Source: Prevotellaceae bacterium MN60 (GTDB lineage: Bacteria > Bacteroidota > Bacteroidia > Bacteroidales > Bacteroidaceae). Taken from it: DNA of 64,000 nucleotides. Below the pieces are notes generated by a model that saw only the letters and a list, made by a program, of their open reading frames with translations, made no database searches and was not told where the DNA came from. This document shows positions 45,804-53,044 of this stretch, in pieces. The DNA lies in assembly GCA_900199555.1 (NCBI GenBank), contig FZQZ01000002.1, positions 124,001 through 188,000 of the forward strand, in the 5' to 3' direction. The stretch's first letter is position 1; every line of letters starts with the position of its first letter. The position numbers and the translations under genes are program-made.

Positions 45804-46955
45804 TCAGTGAGAGCTGTTTATTTCGTTAATATTAATTTCTCCAGACATCAGCTTTGGAAGAAGTGTGTCGCGAAGTTCTGCAAGGCGACGGGATTCTTTT
45901 CTATTTTCTAGTATTTGATTAAGAATCGGAGTTACTACTTTGCAGTACCGAATTCCATATTCTTCATTATATGCGATTCTATAATTCAATGACTCTTCAG
46001 GATGGAATCTTTGATGACTTCCTGTTGCCCCATTTACCATAGACATTACGAAATCATAAAATCCTTGACTATTTATCAAGCTATATAATAATGTAGAGTG
46101 AGAATCTTCCTTTGCATGATATGGGACAAACTCTGTTGAGCATATTGAATTATCATCCAATTTGTCCACAAACCAAACGCGCTTTATTCGAGGATTTAAT
46201 TTAGAGAACAAGGTCATTTTGTTTCTTATAACAAACTTATTGCTCTTAATATCTTCTCCTAATTGTATCTCAGGTTTCATTCCATCATCATAAGATGGTA
46301 TACTATAATGCTTAAATTCAGTTTGAGGTTGTTTTTGTGGATTGATTGATATTTTTGAAATTTCTGCAATATCTGCTAATTCTTTCACTTTCCATCCCTT
46401 TGGTATCATTCCAAGTTCACTCTCCACGAACTCACCATCACGGAATGGTTCAAAGTCAACAAACCAAGACTTAAACAAAGCCTGTGCTTGCTGTTCCAAG
46501 TTCTCATTTATCCGCCTGTTTACCTCAATTTTGTCATCAATATTAGCAAGGAAACTTGAAATTTTCTTTTGATATATGATACCGGGAATTCGTACATCAA
46601 AACTACCTATTATATCCTGCGTCATTAGTGGCTGCGCTCCTCCTATATGGTGATGATGGAAATCAAGAGTTTTCATCAAATAATAAAGAAAATGCAAATC
46701 AACATTATCTTTAGGAGATACAGCTATAGCATTATCAGAAACCCAACACTTATCTTCACTTTTATATACGCAGCCACAATATGCGCCAACACGACCTACA
46801 ATTATTGTCTTATCGGAATTATATTCACTAGAATAATCCATGATTCCATTACCACCATACACAGGATAGCATCCATTACTTTGTGGACGTTTCTTTCCAT
46901 TTTTCATAACGGAAACATCTCCCAATTTATATTCTTTCCACTCTTCCATAATCAT
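45804..46955 (-). CDS. hsdS: Type I restriction enzyme, specificity subunit
   Basis: 383 residues with two target-recognition domains. The first runs from about 8 to 135, with a GGNGIMDYS-type motif, and ends in the conserved helix with ENLEQQAQALFKSWF. The second, after GMIPKGWKVKEL, spans about 190-360 and closes with RDTLLPKLMSGEI. HsdS chooses the bipartite DNA site for both methylation and cutting. The start overlaps the coiled-coil gene by 4 bp. This stretch is more AT-rich than core genes nearby. Confidence 0.94.
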   Translation of the reverse strand: MIMEEWKEYKLGDVSVMKNGKKRPQSNGCYPVYGGNGIMDYSSEYNSDKTIIVGRVGAYCGCVYKSEDKCWVSDNAIAVSPKDNVDLHFLYYLMKTLDFHHHHIGGAQPLMTQDIIGSFDVRIPGIIYQKKISSFLANIDDKIEVNRRINENLEQQAQALFKSWFVDFEPFRDGEFVESELGMIPKGWKVKELADIAEISKISINPQKQPQTEFKHYSIPSYDDGMKPEIQLGEDIKSNKFVIRNKMTLFSKLNPRIKRVWFVDKLDDNSICSTEFVPYHAKEDSHSTLLYSLINSQGFYDFVMSMVNGATGSHQRFHPEESLNYRIAYNEEYGIRYCKVVTPILNQILENRKESRRLAELRDTLLPKLMSGEININEINSSH

Positions 46956-47398
46956 TGTTTCTTTGGGAACTCTACCTTTAGTGTATCCAGTTGTTTGAGA
47001 TATGAATCTATGCTTTTAAGTCGCTTGTCATAATACTCAAAATCATAAGACAGATTTCTACTCTTTTCTTGTTTTTCTTGTATTTTTGCGACGACATCAT
47101 TATATGAGATTTCCATCATTTCAAAGCGATCATCTATTACATCATTCTCCTTCTTCAACGTTTGAACCATCATATGTCTTACATCCCTTGCCTCTTTTTG
47201 AAGTTGTAACGTTGTTATTTCTAGTTGGATTCTAATCAGTTCCTTTATGCTCTCTATCTGTCTATTCGTACTTTCTTCGAGCGCTGCGAGCTTATTTGCA
47301 GTATCTTTAGTACTACTATTAACTGTCCACCATGCAATCAATACTGCAATGATTGGACTTAGTATCGTTGCCCACTTTACTATAATATCCATCTCCAT
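46952..47398 (-). CDS. Membrane-anchored coiled-coil protein in the restriction island
   Basis: 148 residues. An N-terminal membrane helix (about 8-28) is followed by a long charged helical region (35-140), almost certainly a coiled coil. There is no enzymatic motif. It overlaps hsdS by 4 bp and so is transcribed and perhaps translated with it. It might hold the restriction complex at the membrane; this is inference from position. I do not recognise the family. Confidence 0.75.
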   Translation of the reverse strand: MEMDIIVKWATILSPIIAVLIAWWTVNSSTKDTANKLAALEESTNRQIESIKELIRIQLEITTLQLQKEARDVRHMMVQTLKKENDVIDDRFEMMEISYNDVVAKIQEKQEKSRNLSYDFEYYDKRLKSIDSYLKQLDTLKVEFPKKQ

Positions 47399-47424
47399 AC
47401 GCTACTTTTCTGCTTTCTTAAAAA

Positions 47425-47634
47425 TCATGCTACTTCTTCGTTATAATATGAGAATCTACTACCACAATCTTGGCACTCACAGATAGTTCTCTTACGGCAT
47501 AGGAGACCAAAGAAGATACCACCAAATAGATGCATAAAAAACATACCCCAGAAGGCTGCTCTATGATTAAAGCCTTCTTTCCAATAGCATATATCTGTGC
47601 TGCCACAAAATGGGCAATGTAATTCGTTGTACAT
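47425..47634 (-). CDS. Small zinc-ribbon protein with a membrane helix
   Basis: 69 residues. One CxxC (CPFCGS) near the N terminus and a second Cys-x-Cys-x-x-Cys group near the end (CECQDCGS) could form a zinc ribbon. A hydrophobic Phe/Gly-rich helix (about 28-45) lies between them. A hairpin-like membrane protein with both zinc knuckles on one side is likely. It lies 1 bp after the DUF2971 gene. The function is unknown. Confidence 0.72.
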   Translation of the reverse strand: MYNELHCPFCGSTDICYWKEGFNHRAAFWGMFFMHLFGGIFFGLLCRKRTICECQDCGSRFSYYNEEVA

Positions 47635-47635
47635 A

Positions 47636-48397
47636 TTAACTTATTATTTTTTCAGTTAGACGAAAGGCCTCAGGGTCTATTGTCATTTGGTATATCTTTA
47701 TCTCTGGATTCAGCTCCTTAGCTGCTTTGATAATCTTATCCTTATCTTTATGGAAGATATTTACTCCCAAATAGACAGATTCAAAACAATCTCCAGACAA
47801 TGGAGGATAATGTCTTATTTCCTTTCCATCAATCAAATCTTCTTCATATAGCTCTTTTGGAATATCACGTCCAGCATGAATCCAATAGGGATCTTTGGTT
47901 ATCAAGCGTACCTCCTGTTCGTGTTCCCATTCTTTTGCCTTTGTTGTCAGCAAATCATTCCAAGACGGAAGGTCATTGAAATAATCTGGTTTTTGATGAA
48001 TATCTCTATACTTGACTTCAGCGGGATAAGGATACATAAGCCCAAGGAATTTGCGTTGACAACATCTTAAAACAGCATCTAAGTTCAAACCAATACAAAT
48101 GCCCTTATGGCAGCTATAGTAAGCCCACATCAGCAAGGAGTCATATACCTTCGACAAGCAACATATCCATGTGCTATTTCTAAGGTTCTCCATGTCGTTT
48201 TTCCCCTTATGCTTAAGGAAATCAGCAGGAGGCCAGTTATTTTGCGTAACTGGTACATTTGAATAATCAAACAAAGCGGGATGGCAGTCAAACGGATCAT
48301 TAAACTTGGTTGCATTAGTGAATTGTAGATTGTGATGCTCAAGCATCGCCAATCCACCTTTTACATCCAAGTATTTATATAATGTCTTATCTGCCAT
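47636..48397 (-). CDS. DUF2971-family protein
   Basis: 253 residues. The family pattern is visible: LYKYLDV near the start, LQFTNATKFNDPFDC, CCLSKVYDSLLMWAYYSCHKGICIG, and EWEHEQEVRLI toward the end. DUF2971 proteins are often found near phage-defence genes, but the activity is not settled. The spaced Glu and His residues are well kept. It lies 17 bp after hsdM and is part of the same transcript. No membrane segment. Confidence 0.85.
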   Translation of the reverse strand: MADKTLYKYLDVKGGLAMLEHHNLQFTNATKFNDPFDCHPALFDYSNVPVTQNNWPPADFLKHKGKNDMENLRNSTWICCLSKVYDSLLMWAYYSCHKGICIGLNLDAVLRCCQRKFLGLMYPYPAEVKYRDIHQKPDYFNDLPSWNDLLTTKAKEWEHEQEVRLITKDPYWIHAGRDIPKELYEEDLIDGKEIRHYPPLSGDCFESVYLGVNIFHKDKDKIIKAAKELNPEIKIYQMTIDPEAFRLTEKIIS

Positions 48398-48414
48398 ATG
48401 ATGTAAAAACTCTC

Positions 48415-49923
48415 TTATATCTCAAATCCAATGCTACCAAGTTGCTTCTTGATCTCATCTTCAAGGCGATGGCTTTCTGCAAAGAGTCCACTGAGTTCTG
48501 AGGTGAGGCGTTGCATCTTCTCTGCAAATGGTTCGCCGTCGTCTTCCTGTTCAGCAATGCCAACATAGCGACCAGGAGTAAGGATAAAGTCTTGAGCCTT
48601 GATATCGTCGATAGTCTTTACGGCACAGAAGCCTGCTTCATCCTCGAGCGTGCCATTGCGGAATGCTTCGAAGGTGTCGGCAATCTTCTGGATATCAGAC
48701 TCCATCAGTTCACGAAGGGCACGAGTCACCATGCTGCCCATATTGCGGGCATCAATAAACAAGACTTTTCCGCTTTGCTGCTTCTGACGAGACAAGAACC
48801 AAAGACTAACAGGAATACCTGTGCTATAGAACAGCTGCGAAGGAAGAGCAATAATACCTTCTACAAGGTCTGCCTCAATAATGCGCTGACGAATATCTCC
48901 TTCACCTCCTGTCTGCGAACTCAAAGCACCATTAGCTAATACCAAGCCAATGCGTCCTACAGGAGAGAGGTGATGAATCATGTGCTGCATCCATGCAAAG
49001 TTGGCATTGCCTGAGGGCGGTATGCCGAACTTCCAACGAGGGTCTTTCTCTAACTTGTCTGCGCCCCAGTCGCTGAGGTTAAATGGTGGGTTGGCCATGA
49101 TGAAATCTGCCTTGAGCGTTGGGTGCTGGTCGTTGAAAAAGGTGTCAGCATACGACTGACCAAGGTTTGCCTCTAAGCCTCGGATGGCTACATTCATGTG
49201 AGCCATCTTCCACGTGGAGGGGTTTGCCTCCTGACCATAAACACTAATGCTGTTTAGGTCGCGCTGGTGATTCTTAATGAATTTGGCACTCTGCACGAAC
49301 ATACCACCTGAACCACAACAGGGGTCATAGACTCTACCCTCATAGGGTTGCAATATCTCTACGATGGTACGGACTATGCAGCTGGGCGTATAGAACTCGC
49401 CAGCATTCTTACCCTCCATCGAAGCAAACTTCTGCAAGCAGTATTCATAGACACGTCCCAACAGGTCTTTCTCATCGCCTGCTGCCAGCATCTTGATATT
49501 TGAGAAGAGATCTACCACATCGCCCAGACGGCGCTTATCCAACTCAGGACGTGCATAGTTGCCTGGCAGCACGCCCTTCAGTTTGGGATTCTCACGCTCT
49601 ATGGCTTGCAGGGCATCATCTATCACCCTACCCACCTCTGGTGTGTGTGCAGCCTTACTGATAATCTGCCAGCGAGCCTCTTGAGGCACAAAGAATACAC
49701 CGTCAGCCTCATACTCGTCTTTATCTTCTACGTCAGCGTATTCGTCAGCCAGCAGTTCTGCATACTTAGCTTCAAACTTGTCACTAATATACTTCAGGAA
49801 TATCAATCCTAAGACCACTCCTTCATACTCTGAAGCATTCAGATTGCCACGCAGTTTATCGGCTGCCTTCCATATTGTTTCTTCAAAACCAATTGCTATT
49901 GTATTATCTTTTTTCTTAGCCAT
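48415..49923 (-). CDS. hsdM: Type I restriction enzyme, methylase subunit
   Basis: 502 residues. A helical N-terminal domain is followed by a SAM-dependent N6-adenine methylase with motif I VYDPCCGSGGMF and catalytic NPPF (near residue 280). The length and the GEFYTP motif are those of HsdM. It modifies adenines at the site chosen by HsdS. It has its own promoter and heads the hsdM-DUF2971-ZnR-CC-hsdS run. Confidence 0.97.
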   Translation of the reverse strand: MAKKKDNTIAIGFEETIWKAADKLRGNLNASEYEGVVLGLIFLKYISDKFEAKYAELLADEYADVEDKDEYEADGVFFVPQEARWQIISKAAHTPEVGRVIDDALQAIERENPKLKGVLPGNYARPELDKRRLGDVVDLFSNIKMLAAGDEKDLLGRVYEYCLQKFASMEGKNAGEFYTPSCIVRTIVEILQPYEGRVYDPCCGSGGMFVQSAKFIKNHQRDLNSISVYGQEANPSTWKMAHMNVAIRGLEANLGQSYADTFFNDQHPTLKADFIMANPPFNLSDWGADKLEKDPRWKFGIPPSGNANFAWMQHMIHHLSPVGRIGLVLANGALSSQTGGEGDIRQRIIEADLVEGIIALPSQLFYSTGIPVSLWFLSRQKQQSGKVLFIDARNMGSMVTRALRELMESDIQKIADTFEAFRNGTLEDEAGFCAVKTIDDIKAQDFILTPGRYVGIAEQEDDGEPFAEKMQRLTSELSGLFAESHRLEDEIKKQLGSIGFEI

Positions 49924-49948
49924 TTCTAATTGTTCCGGTTATTGCCTA

Positions 49949-49979
49949 CAAAGGTACGAATAAGCGAGAACAATACAAA
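49949..49979 (-). promoter_or_regulatory. hsdM promoter with the extended spacer
   Basis: On the minus strand TTTG (49976-49979), 19 bp, TACCTTTG (49949-49956). The spacer ends CTCGCTTATTCG, shared with other promoters in the window. Confidence 0.82.
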
Positions 49980-50036
49980 ATAAATCAGCATTTATTTTTA
50001 TTGTCGAGCGAGAGTGCAACGCCACACTTCTTTCTC

Positions 50037-51011
50037 TTATTCATTCCTTTGGTTGATGAGGTTTACCACAACCTTCACCATCACGTCTTTCTCTTCTGTA
50101 CGACTTTCAGCAATCATTAGCGTGAGAGCAACAAGAGTATTGTCTGCAATACGTTTGGTTCCGTCGGCACGATAGAGAACGTGATTGTTGTTAAGGAACC
50201 ATAGAAACAGCGTGGCGGCAATACGTTTGTTGCCGTCGCTGAAGGAGTGGTTCTTTGTGACGAGATAGAGAAGCATGGCAGCTTTCTCCTCAACACTGGG
50301 ATAGAGTTCCTGACCACCAAAGGTCTGGTATATCTGGCCTATGCTGCTTTTGAAGGAGTCATCTTTCTCGTTGCCGAAGAGTGCAGAGCCTCCGAACTTG
50401 TCGCGCAAGCCATTGATAGCCTCCATAGCATTCTCATAAGTAGCATGGAAGGGTTCTTCTTTGGTTGTCTTATCAATCGTCAAGCGTTCGTAGTCGTAAT
50501 TATCAAGAGTGTCGAGGGCATAGGTATAGTCTGTCACCACCTCAAACAAAGCATTCGTCTCGTCGTCAGAGAGCAAAGGTTGATTCTGGATAGTGCGACC
50601 AAGCATACCAACCAACTGGCGCAGCTCACCAATCTGTTCCTTACGGATACGTTCATTCACGGCATAGCCTTTGACAAGATATTCTTTCAAGACATTACGA
50701 GCCCAGATGCGGAAAGCAGTACCACGTTTACTCTTAACGCGGTAACCTATAGAGATGATGACATCCAGACTATAGAAAGGAACAGGCTTCTTCACGCCAT
50801 TAACGTGTATTTTTTGCACGTTATTCTCATCTCTTTCTAGTTCACCCTCTCTGAAAGCATTTATAATATGCCTTCTGACATTTGACTCTTCCTTATCAAA
50901 AAGTTCAGCCATTTGGGCGACATTCAGCCATACTGTGTCATTCTCCAGACGGACATCAATTTGCGTCTGTCCGTCCTCTGTCTGATAGATTACTATTTTG
51001 TTCTCTTCCAT
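50037..51011 (-). CDS. RhuM-Doc fusion protein
   Basis: 324 residues. The N-terminal RhuM part (1-125, with VWLNVAQMAELFDKEESNV and YSLDVIISIGYRVKS) is joined to a Fic/Doc domain. The Fic motif here is HSFSDGNKRIA (255-265). It keeps His255, Asp259, Asn261 and Arg263 but has Ala where AMP-transferring Fic proteins have the second Arg, as in the kinase-type toxin Doc. It opens the island upstream of hsdM, 113 bp away, and has its own promoter. Confidence 0.9.
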   Translation of the reverse strand: MEENKIVIYQTEDGQTQIDVRLENDTVWLNVAQMAELFDKEESNVRRHIINAFREGELERDENNVQKIHVNGVKKPVPFYSLDVIISIGYRVKSKRGTAFRIWARNVLKEYLVKGYAVNERIRKEQIGELRQLVGMLGRTIQNQPLLSDDETNALFEVVTDYTYALDTLDNYDYERLTIDKTTKEEPFHATYENAMEAINGLRDKFGGSALFGNEKDDSFKSSIGQIYQTFGGQELYPSVEEKAAMLLYLVTKNHSFSDGNKRIAATLFLWFLNNNHVLYRADGTKRIADNTLVALTLMIAESRTEEKDVMVKVVVNLINQRNE

Positions 51012-51041
51012 ATGATTTTTATCGTTTACGTTTCTTGCCTA

Positions 51042-51049
51042 CAAAGGTA
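51042..51049 (-). promoter_or_regulatory. -7 element of the RhuM-Doc gene
   Basis: TACCTTTG on the minus strand, 30 bp from the ATG. The 12 bases around it (CCTACAAAGGTA on the plus strand) are the same as at the hsdM promoter. Confidence 0.75.
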
Positions 51050-51089
51050 CAAAATAATTACGAAAAAGAAGAAAATAAATGGTATTTTC

Positions 51090-51121
51090 TTTGGTATTCC
51101 GCTCACTTTTTTGTACCTCTG
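51090..51121 (+). promoter_or_regulatory. Decayed copy of a duplicated promoter
   Basis: TTTG, 20 bp, TACCTCTG. It belongs to a 38-bp direct repeat whose second copy at 51201-51238 differs at three positions and has the intact TACCTTTG. Confidence 0.65.
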
Positions 51122-51141
51122 ACTTCATCGAAGATTCTTCA

Positions 51142-51165
51142 ACCTAAAGGTCAAAGTGTGGCGAA
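51142..51165. repeat. Dispersed 24-bp repeat, copy 1
   Basis: On the minus strand it reads CGCCACACTTTGACCTTTAG and continues GGTT. A near copy in opposite orientation lies at 55051-55078. Confidence 0.65.
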
Positions 51166-51206
51166 GCAATCTTTCATTCGGGAATACAAAGAAAATGTTG
51201 ATTTTC

Positions 51207-51238
51207 TTTGGTATTCCGCTCATTTTTTCGTACCTTTG
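51207..51238 (+). promoter_or_regulatory. Promoter of the structured leader and 51447 gene
   Basis: TTTG (51207-51210), 20 bp, TACCTTTG (51231-51238). A 15-bp imperfect inverted repeat (51184-51218) covers the -33 box and could bind a repressor. Confidence 0.85.
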
Positions 51239-51244
51239 CATAAG

Positions 51245-51425
51245 AAACAAGAGGTTCGGGAAATACCGAAGATTACTTTATAAAGGACTGTTCGTCCTCT
51301 ATCTCTATAAATAGAGACAACAGTCAAGATAGGGGCAAAAATAACATGCCCTATCTTGACTAATAAATATCGAAACGATACCGGAGGGGATGCCCATGGG
51401 AGGCATCCCCGTCGATGAGTTTTTA
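51245..51425 (+). ncRNA. Leader RNA with six consecutive hairpins
   Basis: Stems in order: TTCGG/CCGAA (51255-51270), AGGAC/GTCCT (51284-51298), TCTCTA/TAGAGA (51302-51317), AGTCAAGATAGGG with its complement plus two more pairs (51322-51361), ATCG/CGAT (51369-51379) and GGGGATGCC/GGCATCCCC (51386-51410). After the last stem come a short spacer, five T and an AAGGAAAAGGG stretch before the ATG at 51447. It could be a cis-regulatory leader or a separate RNA. It matches no RNA family I know. Confidence 0.6.
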
Positions 51426-51446
51426 AGGAAAAGGGATTGTGTATAT

Positions 51447-52280
51447 ATGAGACATGAAGACATCGCATTAGCAGCAACAAGCGCCAGGAGCTATACGCGA
51501 CACTGGCGGACACATAAACTATCGTGGAACGCTATCGGTAAAATCCGATACTTGATGGATGGCGCCATTGAGTATATGGACGAGGTAGCGCTCTGCTATC
51601 CGCAGGAGAAGTTTAACAAGTTGCGCACAGCATTAGGATTCAAACAGGACTCAGAACTGACCGAACTGATAGAACAGGCAGAGACTTTCTATATCGTACG
51701 GCAGAAGGACACCGGACAGATGGTGGCATTCATGACACCGCTGGTGCCTTACCGCTTTGTGCCATCAGAGCATCAGATAATAGAAGAGCCTGCCCTTAAA
51801 AGCGAGGTATTTGAGGTACAGGCCAACTTGATGTATAATCCGAAAAACAGCGACAAGATTGCAGACAACCTGAGAGTACACAGGAAGGGCATCAATATGA
51901 AGATGCTACTGAAAGAGAATGCGCCAGCGTTCCATGCTACACCAAAGGAAGATGCGATAGCTCAGGTGGAAGAAGTGTTTGAATATTTATTCTCCAACGA
52001 CTATGAATTGAGAGAATATTTCGGGGAGTTTGCATACCATTATCAGCAGAAATATAATACTAAGGCTTTTCCAGCTCTGAAAGCCCTGGTTGACGAACGA
52101 CTAATTCCACACATGTCAAGTCGCGTAGGCATTGAGAACTGGCCAAAGCCTGCTGTTCTGAAATGGATAAAAAACTACTTCGGAGCCCGTCGATTGCCGT
52201 ATGTGATTACCGAAGCAAAGGAGCTTCTGCAAAAGAGAGAAGAGAGAATGAAACGCGAACAAGAAGAACAAGATTATTAA
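51447..52280 (+). CDS. Unrecognised cytosolic protein
   Basis: 277 residues from the ATG at 51447 (MRHEDIALAATSARSYTRHW); the open frame could start at 51390, but that ATG lies in the last hairpin of the leader. The N-terminal 60 residues are basic and helical and might bind nucleic acid. The middle has beta-type segments (FYIVRQKDTGQMVAFMTPL), and the C terminus ends in a charged helix (KREERMKREQEEQ). No signal or membrane segment. The DUF6078-like gene follows after 9 bp. I do not recognise the family. Confidence 0.78.
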   Translation: MRHEDIALAATSARSYTRHWRTHKLSWNAIGKIRYLMDGAIEYMDEVALCYPQEKFNKLRTALGFKQDSELTELIEQAETFYIVRQKDTGQMVAFMTPLVPYRFVPSEHQIIEEPALKSEVFEVQANLMYNPKNSDKIADNLRVHRKGINMKMLLKENAPAFHATPKEDAIAQVEEVFEYLFSNDYELREYFGEFAYHYQQKYNTKAFPALKALVDERLIPHMSSRVGIENWPKPAVLKWIKNYFGARRLPYVITEAKELLQKREERMKREQEEQDY

Positions 52281-52289
52281 AACATCCGT

Positions 52290-52718
52290 ATGAATATCAA
52301 CTTTAACGAAATGCCCAGCGGTTATGCGCTGTGCATAATCAACAGCTGCCCAATGGCAGCGCACTGCCTGCGCCAACTAGCTATGCAGGCTAAGGTCAAA
52401 AAAGACAAGATTATCACCATCGTAAACCCTCATCTGACAAAAGCTTCAGGGGATTGCGAATTCTATCGCTCTGACCAGATAGCGACCTTTGCCAAGGGAT
52501 TCAGCAAGATGAAAGAGCAGATGTTACCAGGACAGTACAACAGCTTTATGAGTCAGCTGAAAGACCGCTTTGGGCGTACCAGCTACTTTGAACATCGCCG
52601 AGGAGAGCGCCTTTGTACGCCTGAAGACATTGCTTTCATCCAAGAGGTGCTCGACCATCTGGGACTTCCTCACCTACCCTTCGACGACTATGTAGAGCAA
52701 ATCAACTGGCAATATTAG
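52290..52718 (+). CDS. DUF6078-like Cys-containing protein
   Basis: 142 residues. The N terminus has a Cys cluster (ALCIINSCPMAAHCLRQLA, Cys near 15, 20 and 26), followed by a Cys in GDCEFYRSDQ, suggesting a metal or iron-sulfur site. The middle FGRTSYFEHRRGERL and the ending FDDYVEQINW agree with my memory of DUF6078 proteins in Bacteroides. The function is unknown. It is co-transcribed with the preceding gene. Confidence 0.75.
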   Translation: MNINFNEMPSGYALCIINSCPMAAHCLRQLAMQAKVKKDKIITIVNPHLTKASGDCEFYRSDQIATFAKGFSKMKEQMLPGQYNSFMSQLKDRFGRTSYFEHRRGERLCTPEDIAFIQEVLDHLGLPHLPFDDYVEQINWQY

Positions 52719-52747
52719 TCTATTGGCGTTCCTACCGAGAAGAACAG

Positions 52748-52831
52748 CTGGAGTACGAAGGCTTCGTACTCGAGTACTTTTACCTTCGTACTCCAGTACT
52801 TTAGCCTCCGTACTCATCCGTACTAGACTGT
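52748..52831. repeat. Nested palindrome block
   Basis: CTGGAGTACGAAGG (52748-52761) pairs perfectly with CCTTCGTACTCCAG (52783-52796). Inside lies the 12-bp palindrome GTACTCGAGTAC (52766-52777). Further CGTACT words follow up to 52831. It lies 30 bp after the DUF6078-like gene and may end or protect that transcript. Confidence 0.8.
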
Positions 52832-52911
52832 TTTACGTAGATGGTACGTAGTTTTTCGTCATTTTCAGTCACTTTCTTTCACGCGACATAACAAAAATAA
52901 ACTGAAAAATA

Positions 52912-52943
52912 TTTGGTTATATGGTTATTTTTTCGTACCTTTG
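52912..52943 (+). promoter_or_regulatory. rho promoter
   Basis: TTTG (52912-52915), 20 bp, TACCTTTG (52936-52943). The leader of about 95 nt before the ATG fits the known self-control of rho genes, but no element is identified. Confidence 0.85.
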
Positions 52944-53044
52944 CAGACGAATTACAGAAAACATGCTTCCGTCCGCGAAGCATTCTTTCCAAAAGTTTTC
53001 AAAATCCACAACATTGAATTTATAACGAATTACTGTATATTGTC

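Larger units (their letters stand above)
52719..53044. other. Spacer before rho with nested palindromes
   Basis: About 325 bp. Positions 52748-52831 hold a palindromic block. From 52832 to 52911 nothing stands out. The rho promoter lies at 52912-52943, followed by a 100-nt leader without a clear structure. Confidence 0.7.

Noticed and set aside
51369-51418. Hammerhead ribozyme in the structured leader
   Set aside because: CGAAAC is present, but the CTGATGA core and the required stem order are missing.
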